The notes beneath the pieces were generated by a model. That model saw nothing but the letters and a program-made list of their open reading frames with translations. It was not told the origin of the DNA and did not search any database. From Lepidodermella squamata (lineage: Eukaryota > Gastrotricha), in the NCBI GenBank assembly GCA_047495785.1, contig JBLDXI010000032.1:3596001-3660000 (forward strand): a DNA stretch of 64,000 nt. Direction: 5' to 3'. Every line of letters begins with the position of its first letter. The stretch's first letter is position 1. Shown here in pieces: positions 12,901 through 24,000 of the stretch. The position numbers and the translations under genes are program-made.

Positions 12901-14767
12901 TCTGAGAGACGGCGTAGGAGTTTAATATAAAAAAGTGGAATGTTCCGTTCTTTTGTTTTGCTTGAAACCCACTTTTCTTTGATTTTTTATGCTTCAATAA
13001 AGAGAGTCTAAGCACGGAAAACAAACATCTTTGCTCTAGCTCCTCGCGTGCTGCTTTTCGTTCTACATTTTTTTCTATCCAAGTTTTTTTCATTTTTTTG
13101 CGGAGCTTTGAATTTAAGGAAAAATCTTGCTGCAACAACGTTTTTACCTTTTCAGGAATAGATTTAGTGTCGATACCAAGCAATGAAATGTATTGACCGG
13201 CACGCTGATCGGAAACGCTAGCATCCAAAAACTTCCAAATCAGTTGAATGTCAGCATCTTCGCAAGACGCCGCACGATGTGCCGAAAACTGACCCATCAT
13301 CTGGCGTTTAGCCTCCACTTGCTGGCTGGTCAAAACCGAGGCAACTTCGCGTGCTCTAACGGCAAGTGCTTCGTCGGTAACCACTTGACTGGTCGTAACA
13401 ACTCGGCCGTTTTCAACCGAACAGGTCACTAGCCTGTTAGCAAAGGCAAATCGAGCGCAGCATCTCGGCGCCATCCATTTAGGTGGCTTGGGCGGTACAA
13501 TATTAGGCACGTTTGCATTCTCGTCAATTTCGCATAAATCGTCACGACTCGATTCTTTAGTCATTGGTTCAGTTTCGAGCTGGTCGAAAGCGTCGAGAAC
13601 ATCACGGCGAGACGCTTTCCTCTCGCGTACTATCGAAGTCCTGGCAAAACCAAGGGCTGTTTGATGACCCGAAATGACGTTATGTAGAGACAGCATGCCA
13701 TCCTGGCGTGAAGTAATGAAGAGACCTGGGTCGATGGACGACCAGGCCACTGATTCAATTGCAGACGCTTTGCTACTAGCAAGCAAATTCCCGACCAAAT
13801 TTGCATGATTAGGGTCCCACAATAGAAGGCTACCGTCCTTTCCGGAAGATAGCAATAAACTCGAGTCTTGCGAGCACCATGACAATGAGGTAACTCCATC
13901 CTTATGGCCAAATAATGACTTTATCGGGGCAGTTGGTTGCTTCAAGTCCCATAACTGAATCACAGGTTGCGAATTAGCATAATCAGTCGAAGCTATCAGC
14001 AGTTGGGTGGCGACATCGGGCGACCAGCACAGCAGTTCAGGTTTAAGGCGGCACAAACCATCGGTCAATCGGATGACAGGCTCACTCTTCCGCAAGTCCC
14101 AAATAGTAGATTTCGCAGATGACGCTGTGCCGAGGATGTGCTGAACTTGCCTATTCCAGGCCACGGTCAAAATCGGTTCGGTATGGGCCTGGGTGCTAGC
14201 ACCATGGCCTGGTACCATGTGAGTGTTGGGTTTATTAAGATCCCAAATAAACACAGATGAATCCGCCGAGCCAGAGCACACCAAATTAGGCTGAAATCGG
14301 TTCCAATCGAACGAAGTGACAGCACCCGAATGTTGGTGGTCATATTTTGAATCATTCAAAACTTCTTCGTCTTCCAATGAATCGTCGAAAAGTTCGCAAA
14401 CTTTGGGGAAGAATACACTGCCATCATCCCCACCAAAAGCTAACACGCCGCCGTCGTGTTTTGTCCATGTAACGGCACGAATGCTAAAATAATAACATAG
14501 AAACGTGAAAGGCAATTAACGGCTGTCCAACTTACACAGTCTTTAGTTTCGTGCACTTCGAGATGTTAAATTTCCCATCAGAGTCATACTGAAAGAACTC
14601 AACCACTGATGTTGACCTAAAAGTATACATAGAATTAGTTGTCATAAGGAGAACAAGAATTAGAAATCAGCGAACCCCACATCACGGCCTTCATCGCTCT
14701 CTCCAGGCGAAATCGATAATATTTGTCCTTCTACGCAACGCGTTGGTGACCAAGCCAATAGCGACAT
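9931..14767 (-). CDS. SEC31: SEC31, outer COPII coat subunit
   Basis: SEC31 forms with SEC13 the outer cage of COPII vesicles leaving the endoplasmic reticulum. Four exons keep phase: 14676-14767, 14536-14616, 13148-14483 and 9931-12714, giving about 1430 residues. The N-terminal WD40 propeller includes the family-typical WNRQVQHILGTA and ATIWDLRK-like segments. An alpha-solenoid follows from about residue 540 (LLTARPELAVEACLHSGRYANALVL). A long P/Q-rich region with repeated PPPPMPGQFQPAQ-like units and polyglutamine runs comes next, then the C-terminal helical domain. The ATG at 14767 opens an AWSP-containing start typical of the family and lies 32 bases after a TTTTTAG acceptor. The exon 1 donor (GTTCGC) is weak, but it is the only choice that keeps frame. 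Confidence 0.93.
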
Positions 14768-15180
14768 CGTTTTTTAAATTGTAATAAATTAACATTCACC
14801 TAAAAATTACATGAAAGACATTTGTAAAATTATATTTATTGACCACTCAAAGTCACAAACACCGATTGGGCTGTATTGCAAGTTATGCATGTTAGTTAAT
14901 TTAGTTACGTATGTAATTTTCAAGATCCTTAACAGCAGATGAAAAATTATGCTTAGCAATTCGATCGAAAATGATGTAAGAAACTTTTTCAAAGCAGCAG
15001 AAAGCAAGTGATACAAACGAAAGAAATTGACAGATCGGAAATTTTATCGAATTTAAAGCAATGACTTTGTCTGTTTTGACATGTTACACAACGTGTGTAT
15101 TAGGTTAGTATTAAAAATCACAAAATCCATTAATGTAAGTCCATAAAACTTGGGCCCGGTTGATTAATCTCACATCGGGT
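14768..15180. other. Intergenic between SEC31 and cathepsin D
   Basis: About 410 AT-rich bases holding the SEC31 5' leader, the acceptor at 14800-14801 and the cathepsin D 3' region. Both genes run on the minus strand. I see no further gene. Confidence 0.5.
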
Positions 15181-16386
15181 CTAATAGTTTTCCTCGGTCG
15201 ATTGCTTGACCTGAGCGAAACCAACGCGGTTATTACCCATGTCAAATTCGGCGTAGAAGCGGCCGATGAAAACATCACCGAGAATCCAGAGAGGGCCCAT
15301 TGGAGCAGGGATGTCAAGCCCCATCAAACCAGACAAGCAAATTGTCTGCCCCATTTGTTGCATGACCAGAACGTAGTCTTTATAGTTCAAGGTGAACTTG
15401 CGACCAGCAAGAATAAAATCGATAGGCGGAAGAGAGTAAATGTTCTCACACTTGAACATCCACTCGCCGTTCACAATTGGAATAGCTCCCAGGGCCTTGT
15501 TCAACGCTTCAATGTCAGCCTTTGGCCCAGCAAGGAGCGAAGTTCCGGTATCAGCAATCGCTTCGCATCCCCCTTTGCAGACCGAAACGCCGCCAATCTG
15601 GACACCGTCCATTTTAAATTGCCAGTAACCTTCGCGATCAACAGGTAGGTAGGTGAAGTTTCCGGTGTAATAATTAGGATCAGAGCCACCGAGGATAAGC
15701 TCACCGCCGATGGCAGCTTTGGGGTCACGGTTCAGCCAGAACGAAAAGACAGGTTGATCAACTTTACCCTGAGCAACCATGGTGTTGAAAACAGGAGGGA
15801 CGCCATCGACTGAAATAGTTGGATAGCCCATTCCAAGAATGCCGTCAAACTTGCCAACGGCAAATGGAATCGCAGGAACCTTAGTAGCTTCAGCGAATCC
15901 TTGGTTATCAACCGTTATGCTACCGACTCCGACAGCATCCGAGCTGATGACGCCCCAGAGTTCACCGGAACCATAAACAATGTGAAAAGCTGTTCCATTT
16001 GCTTTGTACGTGCTCGACTTGGAACTGTCATACTTCGAGTGAAGCAAGCAGGCAACATCAGTCCAAGGGCATTTTTTAGATGGTACCCACAAGTTGGATG
16101 ATCCAGTGTCGAAAACCACCTTGAAATGCTGCTGAGGGGTGCCCACTGAAATGACACCATAATACTGAGCGTCGAAGTAGTTTGACAGGGGTTCTGGAAC
16201 AGGCCCACCGACGTTCAGCGTGTGAGCCAGTTTCATGTACTTCTGACGAAGCGCTTCATGGGCAGCTTCCGTTTGAGCGATGGTACGTCGAGGGCTGTCC
16301 ATTTTGTAGAGAGAAACCCTTGACAGACCGCAGATTTCTGCTGCTGCAGCCAGGAGACACGTCAAACCAAGTATAAACTTTACCAT
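15181..16386 (-). CDS. CTSD: Cathepsin D-like lysosomal aspartic protease, intronless
   Basis: A 401-residue pepsin-family (A1) protease in one exon. Residues 1 to about 20 form a signal peptide, followed by a propeptide. Both catalytic motifs are intact: [10 protein letters not shown] near residue 93 and [11 protein letters not shown] near residue 284. The flap tyrosine is in [26 protein letters not shown] matches the cathepsin D/E subgroup. There are N-glycosylation sequons at NGT and NFT, and cysteines spaced as in cathepsin D. Length is normal for the family. It should act in lysosomes at acid pH. The ATG follows a TATCCTAG acceptor by 7 bases, and a TATATA element lies at 16421-16426. 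The lack of introns is unusual beside intron-bearing neighbours. Confidence 0.95.
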   Translation of the reverse strand: MVKFILGLTCLLAAAAEICGLSRVSLYKMDSPRRTIAQTEAAHEALRQKYMKLAHTLNVGGPVPEPLSNYFDAQYYGVISVGTPQQHFKVVFDTGSSNLWVPSKKCPWTDVACLLHSKYDSSKSSTYKANGTAFHIVYGSGELWGVISSDAVGVGSITVDNQGFAEATKVPAIPFAVGKFDGILGMGYPTISVDGVPPVFNTMVAQGKVDQPVFSFWLNRDPKAAIGGELILGGSDPNYYTGNFTYLPVDREGYWQFKMDGVQIGGVSVCKGGCEAIADTGTSLLAGPKADIEALNKALGAIPIVNGEWMFKCENIYSLPPIDFILAGRKFTLNYKDYVLVMQQMGQTICLSGLMGLDIPAPMGPLWILGDVFIGRFYAEFDMGNNRVGFAQVKQSTEENY

Positions 16387-16420
16387 TGTAATTCTAGGAT
16401 AGAGATAATACGAATACCAT

Positions 16421-16426
16421 TATATA
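16421..16426 (-). promoter_or_regulatory. Possible TATA box of the cathepsin D gene
   Basis: On the minus strand the context reads TGTATATAATGG, about 35 bases upstream of the start codon. With the acceptor-like TAG at 16394-16396 this would give a very short leader. Support is by position only. Confidence 0.35.
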
Positions 16427-17062
16427 CATTCCGTAGCCGGTTATTCCAGCAATTTCATAAGGTTTGCTCAGAGGGCCTAGGACAATGGGATTATAGGGTC
16501 AAATAGCTGTTGCCAACCATAAAATCACTCTGGGTCAAAGGGAGAAAACAGGCAGTAGGTATTCGATGGCCTTAATAGTCTCCAGAAACCAGAAAATGAG
16601 ACCGTCTGCAAGAAAAAGAAAAAACTAACTGTTCACCATTTCGTCTTATAGTGGCCAAACAAAATATTTGTTCGATTGTGGCACGTCTAACCATTCACAA
16701 TTGTGCAAGTTTTCTGCCCTTTTACTGTGTGCATTCTCCAGTCTCAAGTCTCAACCCCGACTCATACCGCGTTAATGATGCCCCGTTTTTGGTTTAGCAA
16801 TGAGGGTCAATATTTTACGAAAATCAATTCCAAAAGCTTTCATTCCAGCTCAAATAGTTGTCAGTTGTCAGTTGTCTGTTCAGCTGTAAGGTTGCCGATG
16901 ACGCTGTCAAACGTCAAGCGTTGACGATTATCGAGGTGGTTCCGCAAAAGCTTGGATAGAATGACGTCACCATTCATACGTTTTTGAAAAGTAAATCTTA
17001 GATAATTATTAAATTGCTTAAGACTTGTTTTTCATTCATGCATTATGTTTTAACAAATTTGA
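16427..17062. other. Intergenic between divergent cathepsin D and WAP/PRIM1 genes
   Basis: Divergent-promoter space. It holds a short run of TCAGTTGTCAGTTGTCTG-type near repeats around 16857 but no convincing gene. The E2F-like and TATA elements on its right side are listed separately. Confidence 0.45.
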
Positions 17063-17070
17063 GCGGGAAA
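17063..17070 (+). promoter_or_regulatory. E2F-like site upstream of the WAP-PRIM1 pair
   Basis: GCGGGAAA is an exact match to the E2F core TTTCCCGC on the other strand. It lies about 180 bases upstream of the small secreted protein and about 710 upstream of PRIM1. Primase genes are classic E2F/DP targets in animals, so the site fits PRIM1 regulation. A single 8-mer can arise by chance. Confidence 0.4.
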
Positions 17071-17181
17071 TTTGATTTATTAGCGCGCTTCGGAAAAATC
17101 AGCTGACGCCTTTCATGCTTCTTGGCTAGTCCAAAAGCTCTGTTCATTCATTAAGACTTGGCTCAACAAATCAGATTACAG

Positions 17182-17188
17182 TATAAAA
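17182..17188 (+). promoter_or_regulatory. TATA box upstream of the small secreted protein
   Basis: TATAAAA lies 60 bases before the start codon at 17242 and about 43 bases before an ATATCAG acceptor ending at 17231. This spacing suits a TATA promoter with a short outron. Confidence 0.5.
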
Positions 17189-17241
17189 TACTTGCGTAAG
17201 TTACCTGCCACTCGATCGGAAATTATATCAGCACGGCATAA

Positions 17242-17565
17242 ATGGCAATGAACGCACTCTTCTTCATTTGTATTGCTGCGATGGTGTCGTGCATTGTCGC
17301 TTCTGCGGAATATTCTATTGAAGATTCAGGGTATCGCGCTGGTGCAAGCTTTGGCGCTGCTCATGATTGCGGTGTTTGCGCTCGCTTGACCGATAAGCCC
17401 ATGCGTGCCACTGGCCAACTTGCCCAGCTATTTCGACCGAGGTTGGACAATGCAGCTGGCTTGTGCAATACTCACGAAGATTGCGGCTTCAACGAAATTT
17501 GCTGCCCCGATAAAGCTGTTGCCGGCAGAATGAAATGCAAGTATGGTCTTATCGAACAGCAGTAG
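17242..17565 (+). CDS. Small secreted cysteine-rich protein, WAP-like
   Basis: A 107-residue protein with a hydrophobic signal peptide at residues 1 to about 22. The mature part has a DCGVC motif near residue 42. A C-terminal cluster, CNTHEDCGFNEICCPDK followed by further cysteine, resembles the four-disulphide core of whey acidic protein (WAP) domains, though it is shorter than a full WAP domain. WAP proteins are often protease inhibitors or antimicrobial; neither activity can be claimed here. The ATG is 10 bases after a TATCAG acceptor. AATAAA follows at 17707, only about 54 bases before the PRIM1 acceptor. Confidence 0.75.
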   Translation: MAMNALFFICIAAMVSCIVASAEYSIEDSGYRAGASFGAAHDCGVCARLTDKPMRATGQLAQLFRPRLDNAAGLCNTHEDCGFNEICCPDKAVAGRMKCKYGLIEQQ

Positions 17566-17706
17566 AACAATCAAAGAACCCTCAATACTGCCGGTATAAA
17601 TGTGATGCTCTAACCTTGGCTTTCAACAATTGTTTTTTACTATGTTTTAATGAGTTGAATACTTTGAATACAAAATGATTTGCTAACAAATCGTGACAGA
17701 ATCGTA

Positions 17707-17712
17707 AATAAA
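17707..17712 (+). terminator. Polyadenylation signal of the WAP-like gene
   Basis: AATAAA, 142 bases after the stop codon and 54 bases before the acceptor-like TTTTAG that precedes PRIM1. Confidence 0.6.
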
Positions 17713-17773
17713 TTCGAGTTTCTTATGGCCATTGTTTTAACTGTTCCTATTAGAAATCGGTTTTAGTCATAAA

Positions 17774-19234
17774 ATGGATAACTTTGAAGATCTTCTCAAG
17801 ATTTACTATTCCAAGCTGTTCCCATATTCACCGTTCGTGCGATGGCTGACCTATAATCCAAGTTTGCTCCATTTTTGTTTCTCTGATGTCCGCATAACCA
17901 TTCTTCTCCATAGAGAATCCTGACTATTTTCGGAAACGAGAATTCTCTTTCACGCTGAAGGATGATGTTTACATACGTTACCTGTCTTTCAATGATGCGG
18001 ATGGTCTGAAACGCGAGTTGCAAAAGCGGAATCCGTACAAAATCGATATTGGAGCGGTCTATTCTCACGAGCCAAAGCAGCATTCGTCAGTTTATGGACC
18101 CTCTTTTCAAGCTCTTGAGCGTGAGCTGGTTTTCGATATTGACATGACTGACTATGATGAAGTCCGATCATGCTGCGGGTTAGTTTTAACCTGTTTATTT
18201 ATTTTACATCATCATTATTTTGTATTCACTTCTAGCGGCACAGATATTTGCAAGAAGTGCTGGCCGTTGATGAAATTTGCTGTTAAGATTCTGGACGCTG
18301 CGCTGCGTCGTATGTTTATGACATTCTCCAAATCTATAATTTTTCTTACTTTTCTTTTGCAGAGGACTTCGGCTTCGAACACATTTTATTCGTTTATTCC
18401 GGTCGGCGTGGTATCCATTGTTGGATCTGTGACGAATCTGCTCGTCGTCTGACCCAATCCGCCAGGTCGGCGATAGCGGAATATTTGACTGTGATCCGGG
18501 GTGGCGAAAATCACGCGCGGAAAGTATTATTGAATCAGCACATTCATCCAAGTGTTCAAAGAGCAATCGACATTCTTTACCAATCTCATGTTGACGACTA
18601 TGCCAATCAGCAAATCGTTCTCGATTCCGAAGAGAAAGAAACCAAGCTATTGAATACGATACAAGACCCGTCATTGCGGAAGCAGGTCAAGGTTGCCCTC
18701 GACGCTGTCGAAGCTTCGCCGAAGACCTGGAAACATGTTCGACTTGCAATCGAAAGCTGCCTGAAGGCTACCAGTATGAAAAGCAAACAACCACAGCAGG
18801 CAACGCAGAAGGACATGCAATTTCATCAAAACATCATCAACGAAATTCTGCTGCAATACGCCTATCCTCGTCTCGACGTGAATGTCACGAAGGGCGTTAA
18901 CCATTTGCTGAAAAGTCCTTTCTGCATCCATCCAAAAACTGGACGTATTTGCGTACCGTTTTCGGTGAAGAACGTTGAAGAATTCGACCCGATGACGGTT
19001 CCTACGATCGATCAAGTCGTCTCGGAAATGGACGTCGGTGATCAGAAGGCCGAGCTCGCGGAAGGCGAGAATCAGGATACAATCCCCAACTCTTCTGATG
19101 GCGTTAAACGGCGCGTCGCGGTTCCGCCGTCCCTGAAACCCTGCACGGAACTTTTTGAACAGTTTGTCAAGGGTCTTGAATCAAGTGTACGCCGTGGCCT
19201 GATTGATAAAAATGAGGCTAAACTCGAATTTTAA
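17774..19234 (+). CDS. PRIM1: DNA primase small (catalytic) subunit
   Basis: The catalytic subunit of primase in the DNA polymerase alpha complex; it makes the RNA primers for DNA replication. Four exons keep phase: 17774-17861, 17914-18178, 18236-18309 and 18363-19234, giving 432 residues (human PRIM1 has 420). The two catalytic aspartates are in ELVFDIDMTDYDEV. The zinc site is CC...ICKKCW. SGRRGIHCWICDES and YPRLDVNVTKGVNHLLKSPF carry the remaining active-site residues. The introns are only 52, 57 and 53 bp. The start is favoured by homology (DLLKIYYSKLFPYS) and by a TTTTAG acceptor 7 bases upstream. It follows the secreted WAP-like gene at operon-like distance. Confidence 0.96.
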
Positions 19235-19258
19235 CTTCGTTGCATGATCACTAACTAA

Positions 19259-19264
19259 AATAAA
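19259..19264 (+). terminator. Polyadenylation signal of PRIM1
   Basis: AATAAA 25 bases after the PRIM1 stop codon. Confidence 0.55.
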
Positions 19265-21082
19265 CTGTGTTCTTCGTTGATCGGTTTACCTTTTTTTTAG
19301 CAAAAAGTCTGGCTTGATTTCAATTCTTGATGTAACGTTTTACTTCACAAAAAATACCAAGAGAGAAGAAAGATGGTAATAATAATAAATATTTACGCGA
19401 CTGTGGCGGTTTTCACATCATGAATTTTCGAATTGAGATGTCCAGCGTGTGTCATTTTTCATTTTATAATTATTATTACATATCAAATCTTCTTTCCATC
19501 GGAGACCGCCTTCATTCAAATTTCGATAATTATCAATCCATTAAAAGTTTAATTATAAGATCATTCTCGCAATCAATATATCATCATTATCGACAAAGGC
19601 AATTAATGAATAATGATTGATAATAATAATGAGACAGCGAGAATAAAGAGCGCGAGCGAGAGAATAGAAGCCACCATTTCAATAGCAAATTATCATCATA
19701 TCATCTTGATTTTTTCTGTATTTCTGTACACAATAATTCGAAGGCCAGCATTGATTTTTACACCGAGTCGTCGCAAATTGCTATATAATATGTATACTTT
19801 CGCGATTGATAGACAAACTCAATAAAAAGAAATCAACTCAGATGACTTGATGATTCTCCTCAGCATTGTATTTCAAGGTGGCTGTCAAACCGCATTTAGG
19901 AATAACAACAAAGACGAAAACAACGAATTGTTCGTGAGAAGAATAAGAAACAACAACAAGAACAGAACTTCTTACCTACAACGAACTAGTTTCTTTGAAT
20001 AATTAAGATTATTACGATGATGGAAATAATAAAGATAATAAGAACAAGAATAACAATTCTCGGAGGATTCGCAGCAATTCCTGAGGTCATGCCGAAAAAA
20101 GACACAAATGCACTACTACTCACTATTGAATTTATGCTCAAAAATTATATCAATAATAATAATTTGAGAAATATAAACAAACCAAATAATCAATCACTTG
20201 TCAAATCTTTATAATTATTTTCTTATAATCGTCGCGAATTTTAGCAAAAATTAATCAATGAATGGAGTTAACAAAATGCAGAATGAATGCGAGCGTTTAC
20301 AACAGCATTTTAGAAATGAATGATTTTGCTGTTGCGAAAAAGGCCCCTCGGAAATTGTGTTGTTATTCTCGTCAAATTGACATGTAAGAGTGTTCCAGGT
20401 TCCATTTGAGATGATAGAAAAACACAGAAGTTGCGTATTAACAGGAAAACTTTGAAGTGATAGCAGGTAACGTATTTACAAGGTTGATTTTATTTTTGGA
20501 TAAGGTAAAAGCGATGAATATTGGGCGGAGAAGGATTGAAAAACCGTTGTACTTTTAGCCTCGTCAAGAGCAGGCGTTTGAATTGCAACAGTAGAATGCG
20601 CCTCAGGTTAAATAATTATAGTAACAAAACACAGCAGCCAATTCGCAAGAGAAGAAGAATAAAAAAAGATCATCAGTTCAATGTGGATTTAATTTAACGT
20701 ACAGATCTCGATGAAAATGGCGGAATTTCTAACAACAATATAATATTATAACACTTCGAGAATCTTTAAGAGCCATTTATCTGACCGATGAAATGACGCA
20801 CGGGAAGACGAACGAGGTTTGGTATTGGTTAGACACGGTTTTTCAGGATCATCAGGATGTAAAATTGGGCACTCTTCATTATTTTTATATCGCGCTTCTT
20901 GCATTCATTCATTGTATGTTATAACAACAAAATTCTTTATAATATAATATTTATATATAATTTTTAATATAAGGTAAAAATGATGTTGTCAGAAATCACC
21001 GGCGTAGTTTTTGTGTTACTTATAGCAATTTTCTGCTTGCTTTTTTTGTACAAGTTACGCACAATTACACGCAGACACGCGA
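19265..21082. other. Intergenic, AT-rich low complexity
   Basis: About 1.8 kb between the convergent PRIM1 and ZMIZ 3' ends. It is rich in AATAAT and GAGA-like runs with no frame that resembles protein. The right part should contain the ZMIZ 3' untranslated region. An ORF at 20980-21195 overlaps the ZMIZ end in antisense and is not credited. Confidence 0.5.
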
Positions 21083-24000
21083 TCATGGGTCGAAAATTCC
21101 TTCGAAAGGGTCATCGCTTGTCGATGCGGGCGCCAGCACAGGCCCGGACGATGTCGAAGCGGCAACGACAACAAACTCTGAGGCAAATTGGCTAGTTTGG
21201 CACTGAGACGATGAGCCGCCTGTCTGATTATTAGTATTATTAGCACTTGAAGCCGCAGCACCGTTCGCGGCCGCTTGGCCTAGCAGCTCCTCGAAGAAGT
21301 TGATGTCAAAATCGAGTTCAGGCGCAACGCCTTGCGCGCCCTGGTTTAAGGAATTTTGCGGCATCAGCTGACCGCTAGCATTACCCTCCGCAACGAGGTC
21401 TTCGACTAGCGCACCCATCGCCACGGATCCGTTGTTAGCATTGCGATAAACAACAGTTTCGCCGTGGTGATGCGACGAGTGGTGATGAGACGAATTCGAC
21501 GGTGGGCCTCCGTTGGCACCCACCGACATGGGAGATTGAGGGGTCATTGCTATCGAGTGAGGCAATGGTCCAACAGCCTGAATAAATAAACAAGTTAAAA
21601 ACTCCACCTTAATCAAAATTCTGCGCAACTAACCGGGGTAGCGGGTTTGTTCATCATCGAAGGCGTTGGAGGAGCAACACTGCCATTGCCTGATGAGGAA
21701 GGCATCGAAGACGCCTGACTAGACGGGGCGCTGTTCTGGCCCGATCCGTTATTACTGCCGACCGACGACACGCTATCCGCCGCGTACGGCGTATTGCCTG
21801 CCGAAGAGCCTGAGCCCTGTCCTGGCACCGTTGAGGTCGGTGTTGGCGGTAAATAATTCTGGTTCTGAGCTTGCGAGTTCTGAGTCTGTTGTTGCTGCTG
21901 CTGTTGTTGTTGTTGCTGTTGCTGCTGTTGCTGCTGGTAACTAACTTGTTGTTGCTGCTGCTGATAGTTCTGGTCCTGATAACCACCAGTTTGTTGAGGA
22001 GGTTCGTTACTGTGAACCTGAGGCAAAACGCCCGGTGAGTAGTTCCAGGTCGCAACACTCGCCGGAATTTGTTGCTGCTGAACCTGTTGTGCCTGTTGTT
22101 GCTGCAACAGCATTTGCTGCTGCTGAATCTGCAGCTGTTGCTGCTGCCGATGGTACATGGCCTGAGGGTCCTGTTTAACCAACTTCCAATTGCCATCATT
22201 GTCAATCCAAGCGTCGAGAGCAGCTAACTGCTGCTGTGGTAAATTTTGCTGTTGCGCAAATTGCAAAATGTCCCACATGAACTGATCGACCTCAATGTCG
22301 TTCAAATTCATCGGCCGTGCGCATAACGGACACGCCCATATCGCCTTGTCCATGTGCATGGTTAAGAAAGCTCCTAAATCAAAGCATCGTAAATGCCGGC
22401 ATTCCGCCGACCGGCACGGCACTTGGATAAGTTGAGAAGTTAACGGGCAACGAAGTGGAACCGACTCGGCCGTCGATTCTACAACATCGTTCTCCGGCCG
22501 GTCTGGCGCCGAGTTATTCGAGGCGAAGAACACACTCTTCAGTTTTGAGATGCAAATTTCCTTTGGCACGATGCGTTTCCGCACAATGTTATGATGCAGC
22601 GAACGGAGTGTTGGCCGCTCAACCAACTCGAGGACGAACAAATGCGAACAACAGCAGTTTGTTACAGAGATCGTTAGCACGTTTTGACCAGGATGGCAGA
22701 CGTTTTTGATGAACAGGGGACGCGTCGACGAGGCGGATTTGGGCGAACCCGGCCGGTCGGTGATTTGCGTCGCCCCGGGTGACCTGTCGATCAACAACGG
22801 CTGGTTGTTGACCATGACTGACACGGAGGCCGGCCATGACGTTTGCATGTAACGGTCTTCGTGGTGGAAACACTTCAGCTGCAACTCGAGTTCGCTGTTT
22901 TTACCCATCAACATGTTGAAAATGTTGTCCCGGATCACGAATGTGTGATTCGAGGTGCTTAGCAGGTGTTCGAGGCGGAACGGGGGTAGAAGCGTGCCGT
23001 CTTTCAACGGCAGCGTCATTCGAGGCTCTGAGTCGATAACAGGCGGTAATGGCTGTGGTTGTTGCAGAGATGGCGAGTTTTCGAGTTTAACAATCTGTTG
23101 TGGCTGAGGTTGGGGCGACATGACCAGTTGCGGGCCGGGAGTTGGCAACTTGTACGGCTGCTGTTGGTGCATGGGTGGCACAACGGGCGGCGAGCTGATT
23201 TGCTGGTAACCAGCCGGCACTTGTAAGCCGGAAGACGAGTTTTGCCTCGCCGGCTGTTGTTGATAGACCTGCCGTTGTTGCTGTTGTTGCTGCTGCTGTT
23301 GAGCAGCTAATAATCGCTGTTGTTGCTGCTGTTGGTGATGCGCTTGAATCATCGCCATTTGCTGCGCGTTGTTCGAAGGGGCAGGTGCGACCGGCCCGTT
23401 GGGTCCGCCACCAACCATTTGATGCTGGTAGACGAGACCGCCGCCAGGCTGCGACTGCATGTCAACAGGCACGCGGCCGCCGCCCATTTGCACGACAGGG
23501 GCTTGCACTTTGAAGGGCGTCACGTTCGCCGGTAACGCCGAGCCGTTCATCGGCGACAACGGCGACATGATTTGAGGAGGTTGGTTTTGCACGACTTGTT
23601 GCTGCTGTTGCAATTGTTGTTGTTGCTATTTGAAAAAAGACAAAAATTAGTCGTCCGAATATCTGGGTTAAATTCCTCAAATGTCTGGGTAAATGGCCTA
23701 ATTAAGGACAAGTCGAAATAGTTTAGCCGAAGTACGGGGATAACTGTCATATTTGTCCGCTACTTATCCCATTAAAAAACCGCCCTGAGGTTGATTTCTC
23801 AGTCAATTAGCTTAGTTTCCTACAATCAAGACTTGCAAAACATTTATCCTAAACATGAAGTGGCGAGGTCAAAAAAGAAATGAACTAACCATTCTCCGCC
23901 TTGCAGCGATATCTTGCGGGTTTGGATAGGGCGCAGAACGCGACGAGGAGGCTGACATCATGACCATTTGCTGCTGTTGCTGCTGCTGTTGGGCGTATTG

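Noticed and set aside
12803-13147. Open extension of the SEC31 third exon beyond 13148
   Set aside because: A good GTAAAA donor at 13147 joins in phase to 12714, and the tail is K/S/F-rich intron-like sequence with no SEC31 similarity.
15160-15648. 162-codon plus-strand ORF
   Set aside because: Shadow of the cathepsin D gene.
20980-21195. ORF with a hydrophobic N-terminus, like a small membrane protein
   Set aside because: Overlaps the ZMIZ last exon in antisense; the part outside is AT-rich 3' flank.
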